Below, in pieces: positions 5,982-13,681 of a stretch of DNA of 13,848 nucleotides (position 1 is the stretch's first letter; each line of letters opens with the position of its first letter). Both the position numbers and the translations under genes were made by a program. This stretch comes from JL08 sp965363755 (GTDB lineage: Bacteria > Pseudomonadota > Alphaproteobacteria > Rhodobacterales > Rhodobacteraceae), in the NCBI GenBank assembly GCA_965363755.1, contig CBDTVL010000086.1:1-13848 (forward strand). Direction: 5' to 3'. The notes under the pieces were generated by a model. It made no database searches, was not told where the DNA came from, and saw nothing but the letters and a program-made list of their open reading frames with translations.

Positions 5982-6015
5982 GCTTTCTGTCAAAACAGCT
6001 GGTGGGGAGGCCGCT

Positions 6016-7644
6016 TTGTCGTCAGAAAGGCAGCCAGAAACAGTCGATCTTTTTGTAATTGGTGGTGGCATCAATGGCTGTGGCATCGCCCGGGACGCAG
6101 CCGGTCGCGGCTTGACCGTCACACTGGCAGAAATGAACGACCTGGCGTCGGCCACCTCTTCAGCTTCGACAAAATTGTTCCACGGCGGATTGCGCTATCT
6201 CGAATTCTTTGAAGTTCGTCTCGTGCGTGAAGCTCTGAAAGAACGTGAAACCTTGCTGCGGGCAATGCCTCACATCAGTTGGCCAATGCGCTTTGTATTG
6301 CCTTATCACAAAGAAATGCGGTTCGAAGGCGACACGCCGGTTTCGCGCATTCTTAGTATTGTCATGCCTTGGATGAAGGGCCGCCGACCGGCCTGGTTGA
6401 TCCGGTTCGGCTTGTTTCTTTATGACAATCTTGGCGGCCGGAAAATTCTCCCGGGAACAACCTCGGTTGACCTCTTGTCTGACCCAGTCGGAGAGCCGTT
6501 GCAGGACCGCTTTGCCAAAGCATATGAATATTCCGATTGCTGGATTGAAGACAGCCGTCTGGTTGTTCTGAACGCCCGCGATGCCGAGGCTCGCGGTGCT
6601 AAGATCATGACCCGCACCAAAGTTGTTCAGGTCGAACGCGTGAGCGACGTTTGGCATATCACCACTGAAGATCAGACCAGCGGCGAAATATGTGTGTCCG
6701 TTGCCAGAATGTTGATCAACGCTGGCGGTCCGTGGGTCGAAGATATCATCCGAAATGTCGCGCGGATCAATTCGACCGAAAGTGTACGTCTGGTGCGCGG
6801 CAGTCATATCGTGACGCGAAAACTGTTTGATCATGACAAATGCTATTTCTTTCAAGGCGAAGACGGGCGGATCATTTTCGCCATTCCTTACGAGAATGAT
6901 TTTACTCTAGTTGGCACCACAGATTCAGATCACCAAGATGCGTCGGTCAAACCCGAATGCACCGAAGCCGAAGCCGACTATCTGCGCACCTTTGCGTCGC
7001 GTTACTTCAAGCAACCAATCGAAACAGAGGACATCGTCTGGACTTACTCCGGTGTGCGGCCGCTTTATGATGATGGCGCAACCTCAGCAACAGCGGCGAC
7101 GCGCGACTATGTGCTGAATTTGAACATTGATAGCGGCGCACCGCTGTTGAATGTTTTTGGCGGCAAGATCACTACCTATCGCAAACTGGCCGAAGCCGCG
7201 CTTGGCAAGGCGGGCCGGTTTTTCCCCAAGGCCGGGCCGGACTGGACCGCCGGAGTCAGCCTGCCAGGCGGCGATTTTCCGGTGGACGGTGTTGCCACCC
7301 TGATCGCGGAATTGCGCCAGCAATATCCGTTTCTGGATGCGTTCTGGGCACGTCGCCTGATCAAAGCCTATGGCACCGAAGCCCGCCTGATCCTTGACGA
7401 CGCCAAATCAGTTCAGGATATGGGCAAGGCGTTTGGTGCCAACTTGACGGAACGAGAAGTCAACTGGCTGATGGAAAAAGAATACGCCCGCACTGCCGAA
7501 GATGTGGTGTGGCGGCGATCCCGGTTAGGGCTGCGTATGAGCAAGGCCGAAATCGGGGATCTCGACACTTGGATGAAAGACGCGCGCGCAAGTGATGGCC
7601 CGATTGCCAACGCGCAGAATGCGCGCATGGAGGCACAACAATGA
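6016..7644 (+). CDS. glpD: Aerobic glycerol-3-phosphate dehydrogenase, GlpD
   Basis: This FAD enzyme oxidises sn-glycerol 3-phosphate to dihydroxyacetone phosphate at the inner face of the cytoplasmic membrane and passes electrons to the quinone pool. The FAD dinucleotide fold is seen at DLFVIGGGINGCGIARDAAG (11-30), followed by the GlpD signature LASATSSASTKLFHGGLRYL (43-62). GGPWVEDI, TLVGTTDSD and NVFGGKITTYRKLAE follow in the expected order, then the C-terminal helical domain. At 542 aa it is slightly longer than the roughly 500 of well-known homologues. The start is TTG at 6016 with GGGGAGG four bases upstream; the conserved domain begins a few residues later and no better ATG fits. Its TGA overlaps the glpS ATG by four bases (ATGA), so it leads the transporter operon. 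Expression should be controlled by GlpR in response to glycerol 3-phosphate. Confidence 0.96.
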   Translation: MSSERQPETVDLFVIGGGINGCGIARDAAGRGLTVTLAEMNDLASATSSASTKLFHGGLRYLEFFEVRLVREALKERETLLRAMPHISWPMRFVLPYHKEMRFEGDTPVSRILSIVMPWMKGRRPAWLIRFGLFLYDNLGGRKILPGTTSVDLLSDPVGEPLQDRFAKAYEYSDCWIEDSRLVVLNARDAEARGAKIMTRTKVVQVERVSDVWHITTEDQTSGEICVSVARMLINAGGPWVEDIIRNVARINSTESVRLVRGSHIVTRKLFDHDKCYFFQGEDGRIIFAIPYENDFTLVGTTDSDHQDASVKPECTEAEADYLRTFASRYFKQPIETEDIVWTYSGVRPLYDDGATSATAATRDYVLNLNIDSGAPLLNVFGGKITTYRKLAEAALGKAGRFFPKAGPDWTAGVSLPGGDFPVDGVATLIAELRQQYPFLDAFWARRLIKAYGTEARLILDDAKSVQDMGKAFGANLTEREVNWLMEKEYARTAEDVVWRRSRLGLRMSKAEIGDLDTWMKDARASDGPIANAQNARMEAQQ

Positions 7645-8729
7645 CACTGGTTTTGGACGGGGTTTCAAAGGTCGTAAACGGGCAGACACATGTCTATCCA
7701 ACAGATCTGACCCTGGAAAACGGCACGATGAACGTGCTCTTGGGGCCAACATCGTCGGGCAAGACATCGCTGATGCGCCTGATGGCTGGGCTGGATGTGC
7801 CAAACACCGGCCGTATCCTGTGGAATGACAAAGACGTAACGGGTGTGCGGGTTCAGGATCGCAAAGTGGCGATGGTGTATCAGCAGTTCATCAACTACCC
7901 GTCGATGACAGTATACGACAATATTGCCTCACCGATGCGGTTGCTGGGCCAGTCAGCGGCGGAAATCGATGCCGCGGTCAAAAAGACAGCCGACCTGATG
8001 CAAATCTCGGCGATGCTGGATCGTAAGCCTTTGGAACTGTCAGGTGGGCAGCAACAACGCTGCGCGCTCGCGCGGGCTTTGGTCAAGAACGCCGGACTCG
8101 TCCTGCTGGACGAACCGCTGGCGAACCTCGATTACAAACTGCGCGAAGAATTGCGGGCCGAAATTCCGAAGATTTTTGCTGAAGCCGGGTCGATCTTTGT
8201 CTATGCCACGACCGAACCGGAAGAGGCGCTGTTGCTGGGCGGCAATACAGCCACGCTGTGGCAGGGCAGGGTAACCCAGTTCGGCCTGACGCCGTCGGTC
8301 TATCGTCACCCGTTGGATGCCACCACCGCGCGGGTGTTTTCCGATCCGCCGATGAATTTCCTGAAGGTGACCAAATCCGGCAACCGACTTATGTTCGGTG
8401 ACGGGCAGTCGGCACCGGCAACCGGCACATTGAGTGAATTGACGGAGGGCATATATACTGCCGGGTTTCGCCCCAACCACCTGGAACTGGAGCGCAGATC
8501 AGCCGACGGGCTGGAATTCACCGCCAATCTGATTGTGACAGAGATAACCGGTTCAGAAACATTTGTGCACCTTGATTACCACGGCGATCGTTGGGTTGGA
8601 CTGGTGCATGGCGTGCGTGATTTGACACTGGGCACCACGCTGCCGGTCTATCTGGATCCGTCACATGTTTACATTTTTGGCGAGGACGGTGCCCTTGTGG
8701 CCCCTGCATCCTACGCCGTGGCGGCATAG
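7641..8729 (+). CDS. glpS: Glycerol ABC importer ATPase GlpS, lacking the H-loop histidine
   Basis: One of two cytoplasmic ATPases energising glycerol uptake. Walker A is GPTSSGKT (35-42), the Q-loop is VYQQF (Gln81), the signature LSGGQQQR (133-140) is intact, and Walker B plus D-loop read LVLLDEPLANLD (153-164). The switch segment reads YATTEPEEA where this family normally has YVTHDQxEA, so the H-loop histidine is Thr191 and the following Asp is Glu192. A regulatory OB-type (TOBE-like) region occupies roughly 240-345. At 362 aa it has the length of MalK/UgpC-type subunits. Start ATG overlaps the glpD stop (ATGA). It is expected to form a heterodimer with GlpT, whose own signature is degenerate, so the pair would have one complete ATP site. 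The name follows the Rhizobium glycerol transporter; a related polyol substrate cannot be excluded. Confidence 0.9.
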   Translation: MTLVLDGVSKVVNGQTHVYPTDLTLENGTMNVLLGPTSSGKTSLMRLMAGLDVPNTGRILWNDKDVTGVRVQDRKVAMVYQQFINYPSMTVYDNIASPMRLLGQSAAEIDAAVKKTADLMQISAMLDRKPLELSGGQQQRCALARALVKNAGLVLLDEPLANLDYKLREELRAEIPKIFAEAGSIFVYATTEPEEALLLGGNTATLWQGRVTQFGLTPSVYRHPLDATTARVFSDPPMNFLKVTKSGNRLMFGDGQSAPATGTLSELTEGIYTAGFRPNHLELERRSADGLEFTANLIVTEITGSETFVHLDYHGDRWVGLVHGVRDLTLGTTLPVYLDPSHVYIFGEDGALVAPASYAVAA

Positions 8730-8741
8730 GGGAACACCGCA

Positions 8742-9821
8742 ATGGCAAAGATCACGCTGGACAATCTAGCACATTCCTATCTGCCAAACCCAAAGGGTGA
8801 AGGCGATTATGCCCTCAAGGCGCTGAATCACGTCTGGGTGGATGGAGAGGCCTATGCGCTGCTGGGGTCGTCAGGCTGTGGCAAGTCCACGCTGTTGAAT
8901 ATCATCTCGGGCTTGTTGCATCCGTCGCAGGGGCGGATTCTGTTCAATGACCGCGATGTTACAAACTCGCCAACTGCGCAGCGCAATATCGCGCAAGTAT
9001 TCCAGTTTCCGGTAGTCTACGACACGATGACTGTTCGCGACAATCTGGCGTTCCCACTGCGCAACCGGGGAGCAGATGCGACCTATATTGCGGATCGGGT
9101 TCAGACGATTGGTCGGATGATTGGCATGGAGGCCGAACTGGACAAAAAGGCACGCGGGTTGACGGCAGACGCCAAGCAAAAGATTTCACTGGGGCGGGGA
9201 ATGGTACGCGAAGACGTGAACGCGCTGCTGTTTGATGAACCGCTGACTGTGATTGATCCGCATATGAAATGGGAATTGCGCACGCAGCTGAAATCGCTGC
9301 ACCACGAATTTGGCCACACGATGATCTATGTGACCCATGACCAAACCGAGGCGCTGACCTTTGCTGATAAAGTAGTTGTGATGTATGACGGTGGCGTGGT
9401 CCAGATGGGCACCCCGCAAGAACTGTTCGAAAATCCCGCCCATACCTTTGTTGGCTATTTCATCGGATCGCCGGGAATGAATGTATTGGATGCCAAAGTG
9501 ACCGGCAACACAGCGATAATTGATGGCGTCCAGATCCCACTTGGGGCTGGGTATAAACCGGTTTCGGGCAAGGTGCAGATTGGCGTTCGGCCTGAATTTA
9601 CCCGCCTGTCGGCAGACAATGACGGGCTGGAAGTCAAAGTGCGCCGGGTTGAGGATGTGGGGCGCCACAAGATTGTGCGCGCCGAATTTTTCGGAAATGA
9701 AATCAACATCATTGCCGAAGAAGGCGCCGAAATTGGCGCGGATATGAACCGTGTCACTTTTGACCCGGCAGGGATCAATGTCTACGTCGATGACTGGCGT
9801 ATTCAGGGAGTGGCCGTTTAA
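8742..9821 (+). CDS. glpT: Glycerol ABC importer ATPase GlpT, with a degenerate signature motif
   Basis: Second ATPase of the importer (not the MFS antiporter also called GlpT in E. coli). Walker A GSSGCGKS (42-49), Q-loop QVFQ (Gln88), Walker B ALLFDEP (161-167) and H-loop YVTHDQTEA (His199) are all canonical. At the signature position it has LTADAKQKISLGRG (140-153) instead of LSGGQxQRxAxARA, and the D-loop is TVIDPH rather than SNLD. Residues 245-355 form a TOBE-like C-terminal domain (VQIGVRPEF). Length, 359 aa, is typical. ATG at 8742 has AGGGGAA upstream and lies 12 bp after glpS; the TAA shares one base with the glpP ATG. In a head-to-tail dimer its intact Walker A/B/H set would meet the intact GlpS signature. 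Confidence 0.9.
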   Translation: MAKITLDNLAHSYLPNPKGEGDYALKALNHVWVDGEAYALLGSSGCGKSTLLNIISGLLHPSQGRILFNDRDVTNSPTAQRNIAQVFQFPVVYDTMTVRDNLAFPLRNRGADATYIADRVQTIGRMIGMEAELDKKARGLTADAKQKISLGRGMVREDVNALLFDEPLTVIDPHMKWELRTQLKSLHHEFGHTMIYVTHDQTEALTFADKVVVMYDGGVVQMGTPQELFENPAHTFVGYFIGSPGMNVLDAKVTGNTAIIDGVQIPLGAGYKPVSGKVQIGVRPEFTRLSADNDGLEVKVRRVEDVGRHKIVRAEFFGNEINIIAEEGAEIGADMNRVTFDPAGINVYVDDWRIQGVAV

Positions 9822-10693
9822 TGGAAAAAACTGTCAATCAAAAGGCGTGGTTTTTGGTCTTGCCAGTGTTGTTGCTGGTGGCTTTTTCGGCAGTGATCCC
9901 ACTGATGACCGTGGTCAATTATTCGGTGCAGGACACCTTCGGCAACAACCAGTTCTTCTGGGCAGGTCTGGAATGGTTCGAAGAACTTTTGCATTCAGAA
10001 CGTATTCACGATGCACTTGGTCGCCAAATCATCTTTTCGGCAATCATTCTGGCCATCGAAGTGCCGCTTGGTGTTTTTATCGCACTCAATATGCCCAAAA
10101 AGGGTTTCTGGGCATCGGTTTGTCTGGTTTTGATGTCGCTGCCGTTGCTGATCCCGTGGAATGTGGTTGGCACCATCTGGCAGATCTTTGGCCGCGTTGA
10201 TATTGGCCTGCTGGGCTATACCCTGGACAAGATGGGTATTTCTTACAACTACACACAAGATAGCCTTGCCGCCTGGATTACCGTCATCGTCATGGATGTC
10301 TGGCACTGGACGTCATTGGTCGGGCTGCTGGCCTATGCCGGGTTACAATCCATTCCGGATGCCTATTATCAGGCAGCCAAAATTGACCAGGCTAGTCGCT
10401 GGAAAGTGTTTCGTTTTATCGAATTGCCCAAAATAATGGGCGTTCTGATGATTGCCATTCTTCTGCGCTTTATGGACAGTTTCATGATCTACACTGAACC
10501 GTTTGTTGTTACCGGGGGTGGCCCGGGCAATTCGACCACGTTCCTGTCGATTGACCTTGTGAAAATGGCGCTTGGGCAATTCGATCTTGGTCCCGCTGCC
10601 GCCTTCTCGATTATGTACTACCTCGTGATCCTTCTGATTTCCTGGGTGTTCTACACCGTGATGACAAACCTCGACAAAAGAGATGGTGCATAA
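9821..10693 (+). CDS. glpP: Glycerol ABC importer permease GlpP
   Basis: Inner-membrane subunit of the MalF/UgpA type that forms half of the translocation channel. About six hydrophobic helices can be read (roughly 11-31, 68-90, 98-120, 150-172, 206-228, 258-281). The EAA loop that docks onto the ATPase is AYYQAAKIDQASRWKVFRFI (181-200) followed by ELP, with Gln replacing the usual EAA glutamate and Gln the usual DGA glycine. TGGGPGNSTTFLS (231-243) is characteristic of this permease family. Its ATG overlaps the glpT stop by one base (TAATG) and its own stop overlaps glpQ in the same way, indicating coupled translation. At 290 aa it is full length and starts directly at a typical short cytoplasmic N-terminus. 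Confidence 0.92.
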   Translation: MEKTVNQKAWFLVLPVLLLVAFSAVIPLMTVVNYSVQDTFGNNQFFWAGLEWFEELLHSERIHDALGRQIIFSAIILAIEVPLGVFIALNMPKKGFWASVCLVLMSLPLLIPWNVVGTIWQIFGRVDIGLLGYTLDKMGISYNYTQDSLAAWITVIVMDVWHWTSLVGLLAYAGLQSIPDAYYQAAKIDQASRWKVFRFIELPKIMGVLMIAILLRFMDSFMIYTEPFVVTGGGPGNSTTFLSIDLVKMALGQFDLGPAAAFSIMYYLVILLISWVFYTVMTNLDKRDGA

Positions 10694-11544
10694 TGTCTGA
10701 CGCAACATTGAACCAAACAACCTCGCGCTGGATTGCGCTGCCTAAAGTAAATGGCAGTACGATTGTGATGGTGTTGTACCTGACCTTTTTGATGCTGCCA
10801 ATCTACTGGCTGATCAACATGAGCCTTAAGACCAACACGGAAATCCTGAATGTATTTTCGCTGTGGCCACGAGAGCTGACCTTTGACAACTACTTAACCA
10901 TCCTCACCGATGCCAGCTGGTACATGGGTTATGTCAATTCGATGATCTATGTGGTGATGAATACGGTAATCAGCTTGGCGGTCGCGCTGCCTGCCGCCTA
11001 CGCGTTCAGCCGCTATTCGTTCATGGGTGACAAACATCTGTTCTTCTGGTTGCTGACAAACCGCATGGCACCGCCCGCCGTTTTTGCACTGCCGTTCTTC
11101 CAGCTTTACAGCTCTGTCGGGTTGTTTGACACGCATATCGCGGTGGCGCTGGCGCATTGCCTTTTCAACGTACCGCTGGCAGTTTGGATTTTGGAAGGCT
11201 TCATGCGCGGCGTACCCAAGGAAATCGACGAAACCGCTTATATCGACGGTTATTCGTTCCCAAGGTTCTTCCTGAAGATATTTGTACCCCTGATCGCCAG
11301 TGGCATCGGTATCGCGGCGTTCTTCTGCTTCATGTTCTCATGGGTAGAGCTTTTGCTGTCGCGCACGCTGACATCAGTAGAAGCAAAATCAATTGCCGCA
11401 ACTATGACCCGTACGGCGTCAGCCTCGGGTCTGGATTGGGGGGTGCTGGCCGCGGCTGGAGTTCTGACTATCATCCCTGGCGCGCTGGTGATCTATTTTG
11501 TCCGCAACTACATCGCCAAGGGTTTTGCCCTGGGCCGCGTGTAA
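10693..11544 (+). CDS. glpQ: Glycerol ABC importer permease GlpQ
   Basis: Partner permease of the MalG/UgpE type (not the periplasmic phosphodiesterase also called GlpQ). Hydrophobic helices lie near 23-43, 80-104, 115-140, 148-168, 200-222 and 248-270. The EAA loop reads DETAYIDGYSFPRFFLKIFV (179-198) followed by PL, close to the consensus EAAxxDGAxxxxxFxxIxLP. The N-terminal SLKTNTEI and PAAYAFSRY are usual for the family. The ATG shares one base with the glpP stop. 283 aa is normal. A GAGGAG ribosome binding site for the next small gene follows its stop by a few bases. It would pair with GlpP in the membrane and contact GlpS and GlpT. Confidence 0.92.
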   Translation: MSDATLNQTTSRWIALPKVNGSTIVMVLYLTFLMLPIYWLINMSLKTNTEILNVFSLWPRELTFDNYLTILTDASWYMGYVNSMIYVVMNTVISLAVALPAAYAFSRYSFMGDKHLFFWLLTNRMAPPAVFALPFFQLYSSVGLFDTHIAVALAHCLFNVPLAVWILEGFMRGVPKEIDETAYIDGYSFPRFFLKIFVPLIASGIGIAAFFCFMFSWVELLLSRTLTSVEAKSIAATMTRTASASGLDWGVLAAAGVLTIIPGALVIYFVRNYIAKGFALGRV

Positions 11545-11566
11545 CCAATCTGAGGAGAGTAAACCA

Positions 11567-11839
11567 ATGGCATGGATGGCATGGACAGTACCGACCGCAA
11601 TTTTCTTCTGCGTAATCGCTGCTACGTTGATTACTTTCACGATCCTTGCGATCAAATTTCCCGAAACACCCCGTGTTGGTGTGCTTCGGATCGAAACGAC
11701 CCGTGGTGACCGTCTGTTCATCACGCTTCTTGGCTCGGCCTTTATCAATCTGGCCTGGCTTGGTTTGGTTGGCGCATCACAACCGTTTGCGCTGATCGTA
11801 TGCCTGATTTACGCCGCTGCGGTTTTCCGCTGGGTGTAG
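11567..11839 (+). CDS. glpU: Small membrane protein of the glycerol transporter operon, DUF2160-type (GlpU)
   Basis: A 90-residue protein, largely hydrophobic, with three likely membrane helices (about 9-29, 50-70 and 73-88). Between the first two lies a hydrophilic stretch, PETPRVGVLRIETTRGDRLF. I recognise the layout as the DUF2160 family that sits between the permease and binding-protein genes of glpSTPQ-type operons; its role is not known to me. It may be an accessory subunit stabilising the permease. I chose ATG at 11567 because GAGGAG lies nine bases upstream and the sequence begins a typical MAWMAWTxPT; a longer frame back to 11498 would overlap glpQ and add hydrophilic residues without support. 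The symbol is from memory of the Rhizobium operon and should be taken as provisional. Confidence 0.8.
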   Translation: MAWMAWTVPTAIFFCVIAATLITFTILAIKFPETPRVGVLRIETTRGDRLFITLLGSAFINLAWLGLVGASQPFALIVCLIYAAAVFRWV

Positions 11840-11850
11840 TTGGGACAAAA

Positions 11851-11883
11851 GTGGCTGGAAGATGTGCAAGATCATCCAGCCAC
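11851..11883 (+). promoter_or_regulatory. Strong intercistronic hairpin before glpV
   Basis: GTGGCTGGA (11851-11859) and TCCAGCCAC (11875-11883) pair perfectly, with a further GAT/ATC inside after one A-A mismatch. Only a weak T-rich run follows (AGTTTAG). The hairpin lies between glpU and glpV. Such structures next to binding-protein genes in ABC operons commonly stabilise or process mRNA so that binding protein is made in excess; partial termination is the alternative. Confidence 0.6.
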
Positions 11884-11920
11884 AGTTTAGTCGAAGCGTT
11901 CTTTTATGGGAGAAAAAATA

Positions 11921-13639
11921 ATGAACTTGCGATTAAAATCCACTACTGCGGTGGCGTGTGCCCTTGGCATGCTCTCAACGCCGGTACTGGCCGACATGGA
12001 CGCCGCAAAGGCGTTTCTAGACAGCACCATCAAGCGATCGGCGCTAACCCGCGCCGAGCAGGAAGCCGAAATGCAATGGTTTGTTGATGCGTCCCAACCT
12101 TTTGCCGGGATGGAGATCAACATCGCGTCCGAAGGTATCGATACACATATCTATGAATCCGAAGTGCTGTCCAAAGCGTTTGAGGCCATCACCGGCATCA
12201 AGGTCAGCCATGACCTGATCGGTGAAGGGCCGGTGGTTGAAAAGCTGCAGACTCAGATGCAGTCGGGCGAAAATATCTATGACGCGTACATCAACGATTC
12301 TGACCTGATCGGCACTCACTGGCGGTATCAGCAGGCGCGCAACCTGACCGAATGGATGGCGGGAGAAGGTGCTGACGTTACCAACCCCGGAATGGATCTG
12401 GACGATTTTATCGGCCTGCAATTCACCACCGGCCCCGACGGCAACCTGTATCAGTTGCCGGATCAGCAGTTCGCGAACCTGTACTGGTTCCGGTACGATT
12501 GGTTCAACGACGAAAAGAACAAGGCCGATTTCAAAGCCGCATTTGGGTATGATCTGGGCGTTCCCGTCAACTGGTCGGCCTATGAAGACATCGCTGAATT
12601 TTTTACCGGTCGCGACCTAAGCCATCTTGATGTCGAAGGCGAAGTCTTTGGCAACATGGACTATGGTAAAAAAGACCCGTCGCTGGGATGGCGGTATACT
12701 GACGCGTGGATGTCCATGGCCGGTATGGGCGATGTTGGCGAACCAAACGGTCTGCCGGTTGATGAATGGGGCATTCGGGTGAACGAGAATTCACAGCCCG
12801 TTGGCTCTTGCGTTTCGCGTGGTGGTGCTACCAATGGTCCGGCAGCAGTTTACGCTGTGACCAAGGCGATTGACTGGCTCAAGAAATATTCGCCCCCAGC
12901 AGCTGCCGGTATGACGTTCTCCGAAGCCGGACCTATTCCGGCACAAGGCAACGTAGCGCAGCAAATGTTCTGGTATACAGCGTTTACTGCGGCAACAGTG
13001 CTGCCTGATCTGCCAGTCATGAACGCGGATGGTACGCCAAAATGGCGGATGGCCCCGTCGCCGCATGGTGCATATTGGGTCGAAGGTACCAAGATCGGCT
13101 ATCAGGATGTGGGTTCGTGGACGATCATGAAATCCACGCCGGTTGATCGTGCAAAGGCGGCATGGCTGTATGGTCAGTTCGTGACTTCCAAAACAGTTGA
13201 CGTAGAGAAGTCGCATGCCGGTCTGACGTTCATTCGTGAGTCCACTATCCAGCACGACAGCTTTACCGAACGCGCGCCGAAACTGGGCGGTTTGGTTGAA
13301 TTCTACCGCTCGCCTGCCCGTGTTCAATGGTCGCCAACCGGTACTAACGTGCCTGACTATCCTAAGCTGGCACAGCTGTGGTGGCAAAACATCGGCGACG
13401 CAATGTCCGGTGCAAAAACTCCGCAAGAAGCGCTGGACAGCCTCTGTGCTGATCAGGAGAAAGTCCTGATCCGTTTGGAGCGTGCTGGCGTTCAGGGCGA
13501 CGTGGGTCCCAAGATGAACGACGAGATGGACCCGGAACACTGGCTGAGCCAGCCTGGTTCGCCCAAGCCCAAACTTGCCAACGAAGACGAGGAACCCAAG
13601 ACGATCGCTTATGACGAGCTGATCAAGTCCTGGAACTGA
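11921..13639 (+). CDS. glpV: Periplasmic glycerol-binding protein of the ABC importer, GlpV
   Basis: A Sec signal peptide is clear: MNLRLKSTTAVACALGMLS with a likely cut after TPVLA, before DMDAAK. There is no lipobox cysteine, so the mature protein should be free in the periplasm. The mature part shows family-1 extracellular solute-binding features (GIKVSHDLIGEGPVVEKLQT, GNLYQLPDQQFANLYWFRYD, DVGSWTIMKS, KAAWLYGQFVTSK). At 572 aa it is well above the 400-440 typical of sugar-binding proteins but in keeping with what I recall for GlpV. Two cysteines in the mature part (GSCVS and SLCAD) could form a disulfide. I preferred ATG 11921 to 11906 because GGGAGA sits seven bases upstream and the signal peptide begins there. 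It is the last gene of the operon, set apart by an 81 bp gap with a hairpin and followed by a terminator. Confidence 0.92.
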   Translation: MNLRLKSTTAVACALGMLSTPVLADMDAAKAFLDSTIKRSALTRAEQEAEMQWFVDASQPFAGMEINIASEGIDTHIYESEVLSKAFEAITGIKVSHDLIGEGPVVEKLQTQMQSGENIYDAYINDSDLIGTHWRYQQARNLTEWMAGEGADVTNPGMDLDDFIGLQFTTGPDGNLYQLPDQQFANLYWFRYDWFNDEKNKADFKAAFGYDLGVPVNWSAYEDIAEFFTGRDLSHLDVEGEVFGNMDYGKKDPSLGWRYTDAWMSMAGMGDVGEPNGLPVDEWGIRVNENSQPVGSCVSRGGATNGPAAVYAVTKAIDWLKKYSPPAAAGMTFSEAGPIPAQGNVAQQMFWYTAFTAATVLPDLPVMNADGTPKWRMAPSPHGAYWVEGTKIGYQDVGSWTIMKSTPVDRAKAAWLYGQFVTSKTVDVEKSHAGLTFIRESTIQHDSFTERAPKLGGLVEFYRSPARVQWSPTGTNVPDYPKLAQLWWQNIGDAMSGAKTPQEALDSLCADQEKVLIRLERAGVQGDVGPKMNDEMDPEHWLSQPGSPKPKLANEDEEPKTIAYDELIKSWN

Positions 13640-13647
13640 TCCTTCCT

Positions 13648-13681
13648 TGCCGGGGCTGTTATGGCCCCGGCATCTTCTTCC
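13648..13681 (+). terminator. Rho-independent terminator of the glp operon
   Basis: TGCCGGGGC (13648-13656) and GCCCCGGCA (13664-13672) form a perfect nine-pair GC-rich stem with a 7-nt loop, nine bases after the glpV stop. The T-rich tract TCTTCTTCC follows. This closes the operon. Confidence 0.85.

Noticed and set aside
6160..6855. 231-codon minus-strand frame inside glpD
   Set aside because: It is the reverse frame of a highly conserved glpD segment and resembles no protein.
11498..11566. Upstream extension of the DUF2160-type gene into glpQ
   Set aside because: GAGGAG and ATG 11567 give a better start; the extension is hydrophilic and overlaps glpQ coding sequence.
12791..13540. 249-codon minus-strand frame inside glpV
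   Set aside because: It is antisense to a clear binding-protein gene, rich in Arg, His and Cys, as expected for a reverse frame.
6016..13639. Reading the transporter as a Ugp-type glycerol-3-phosphate or a generic sugar importer
   Set aside because: Ugp and most sugar importers have one ATPase gene and a binding protein of about 430 aa. Two different ATPases, the DUF2160-type gene, the 572-aa binding protein and glpD/glpR linkage fit the glycerol system better.
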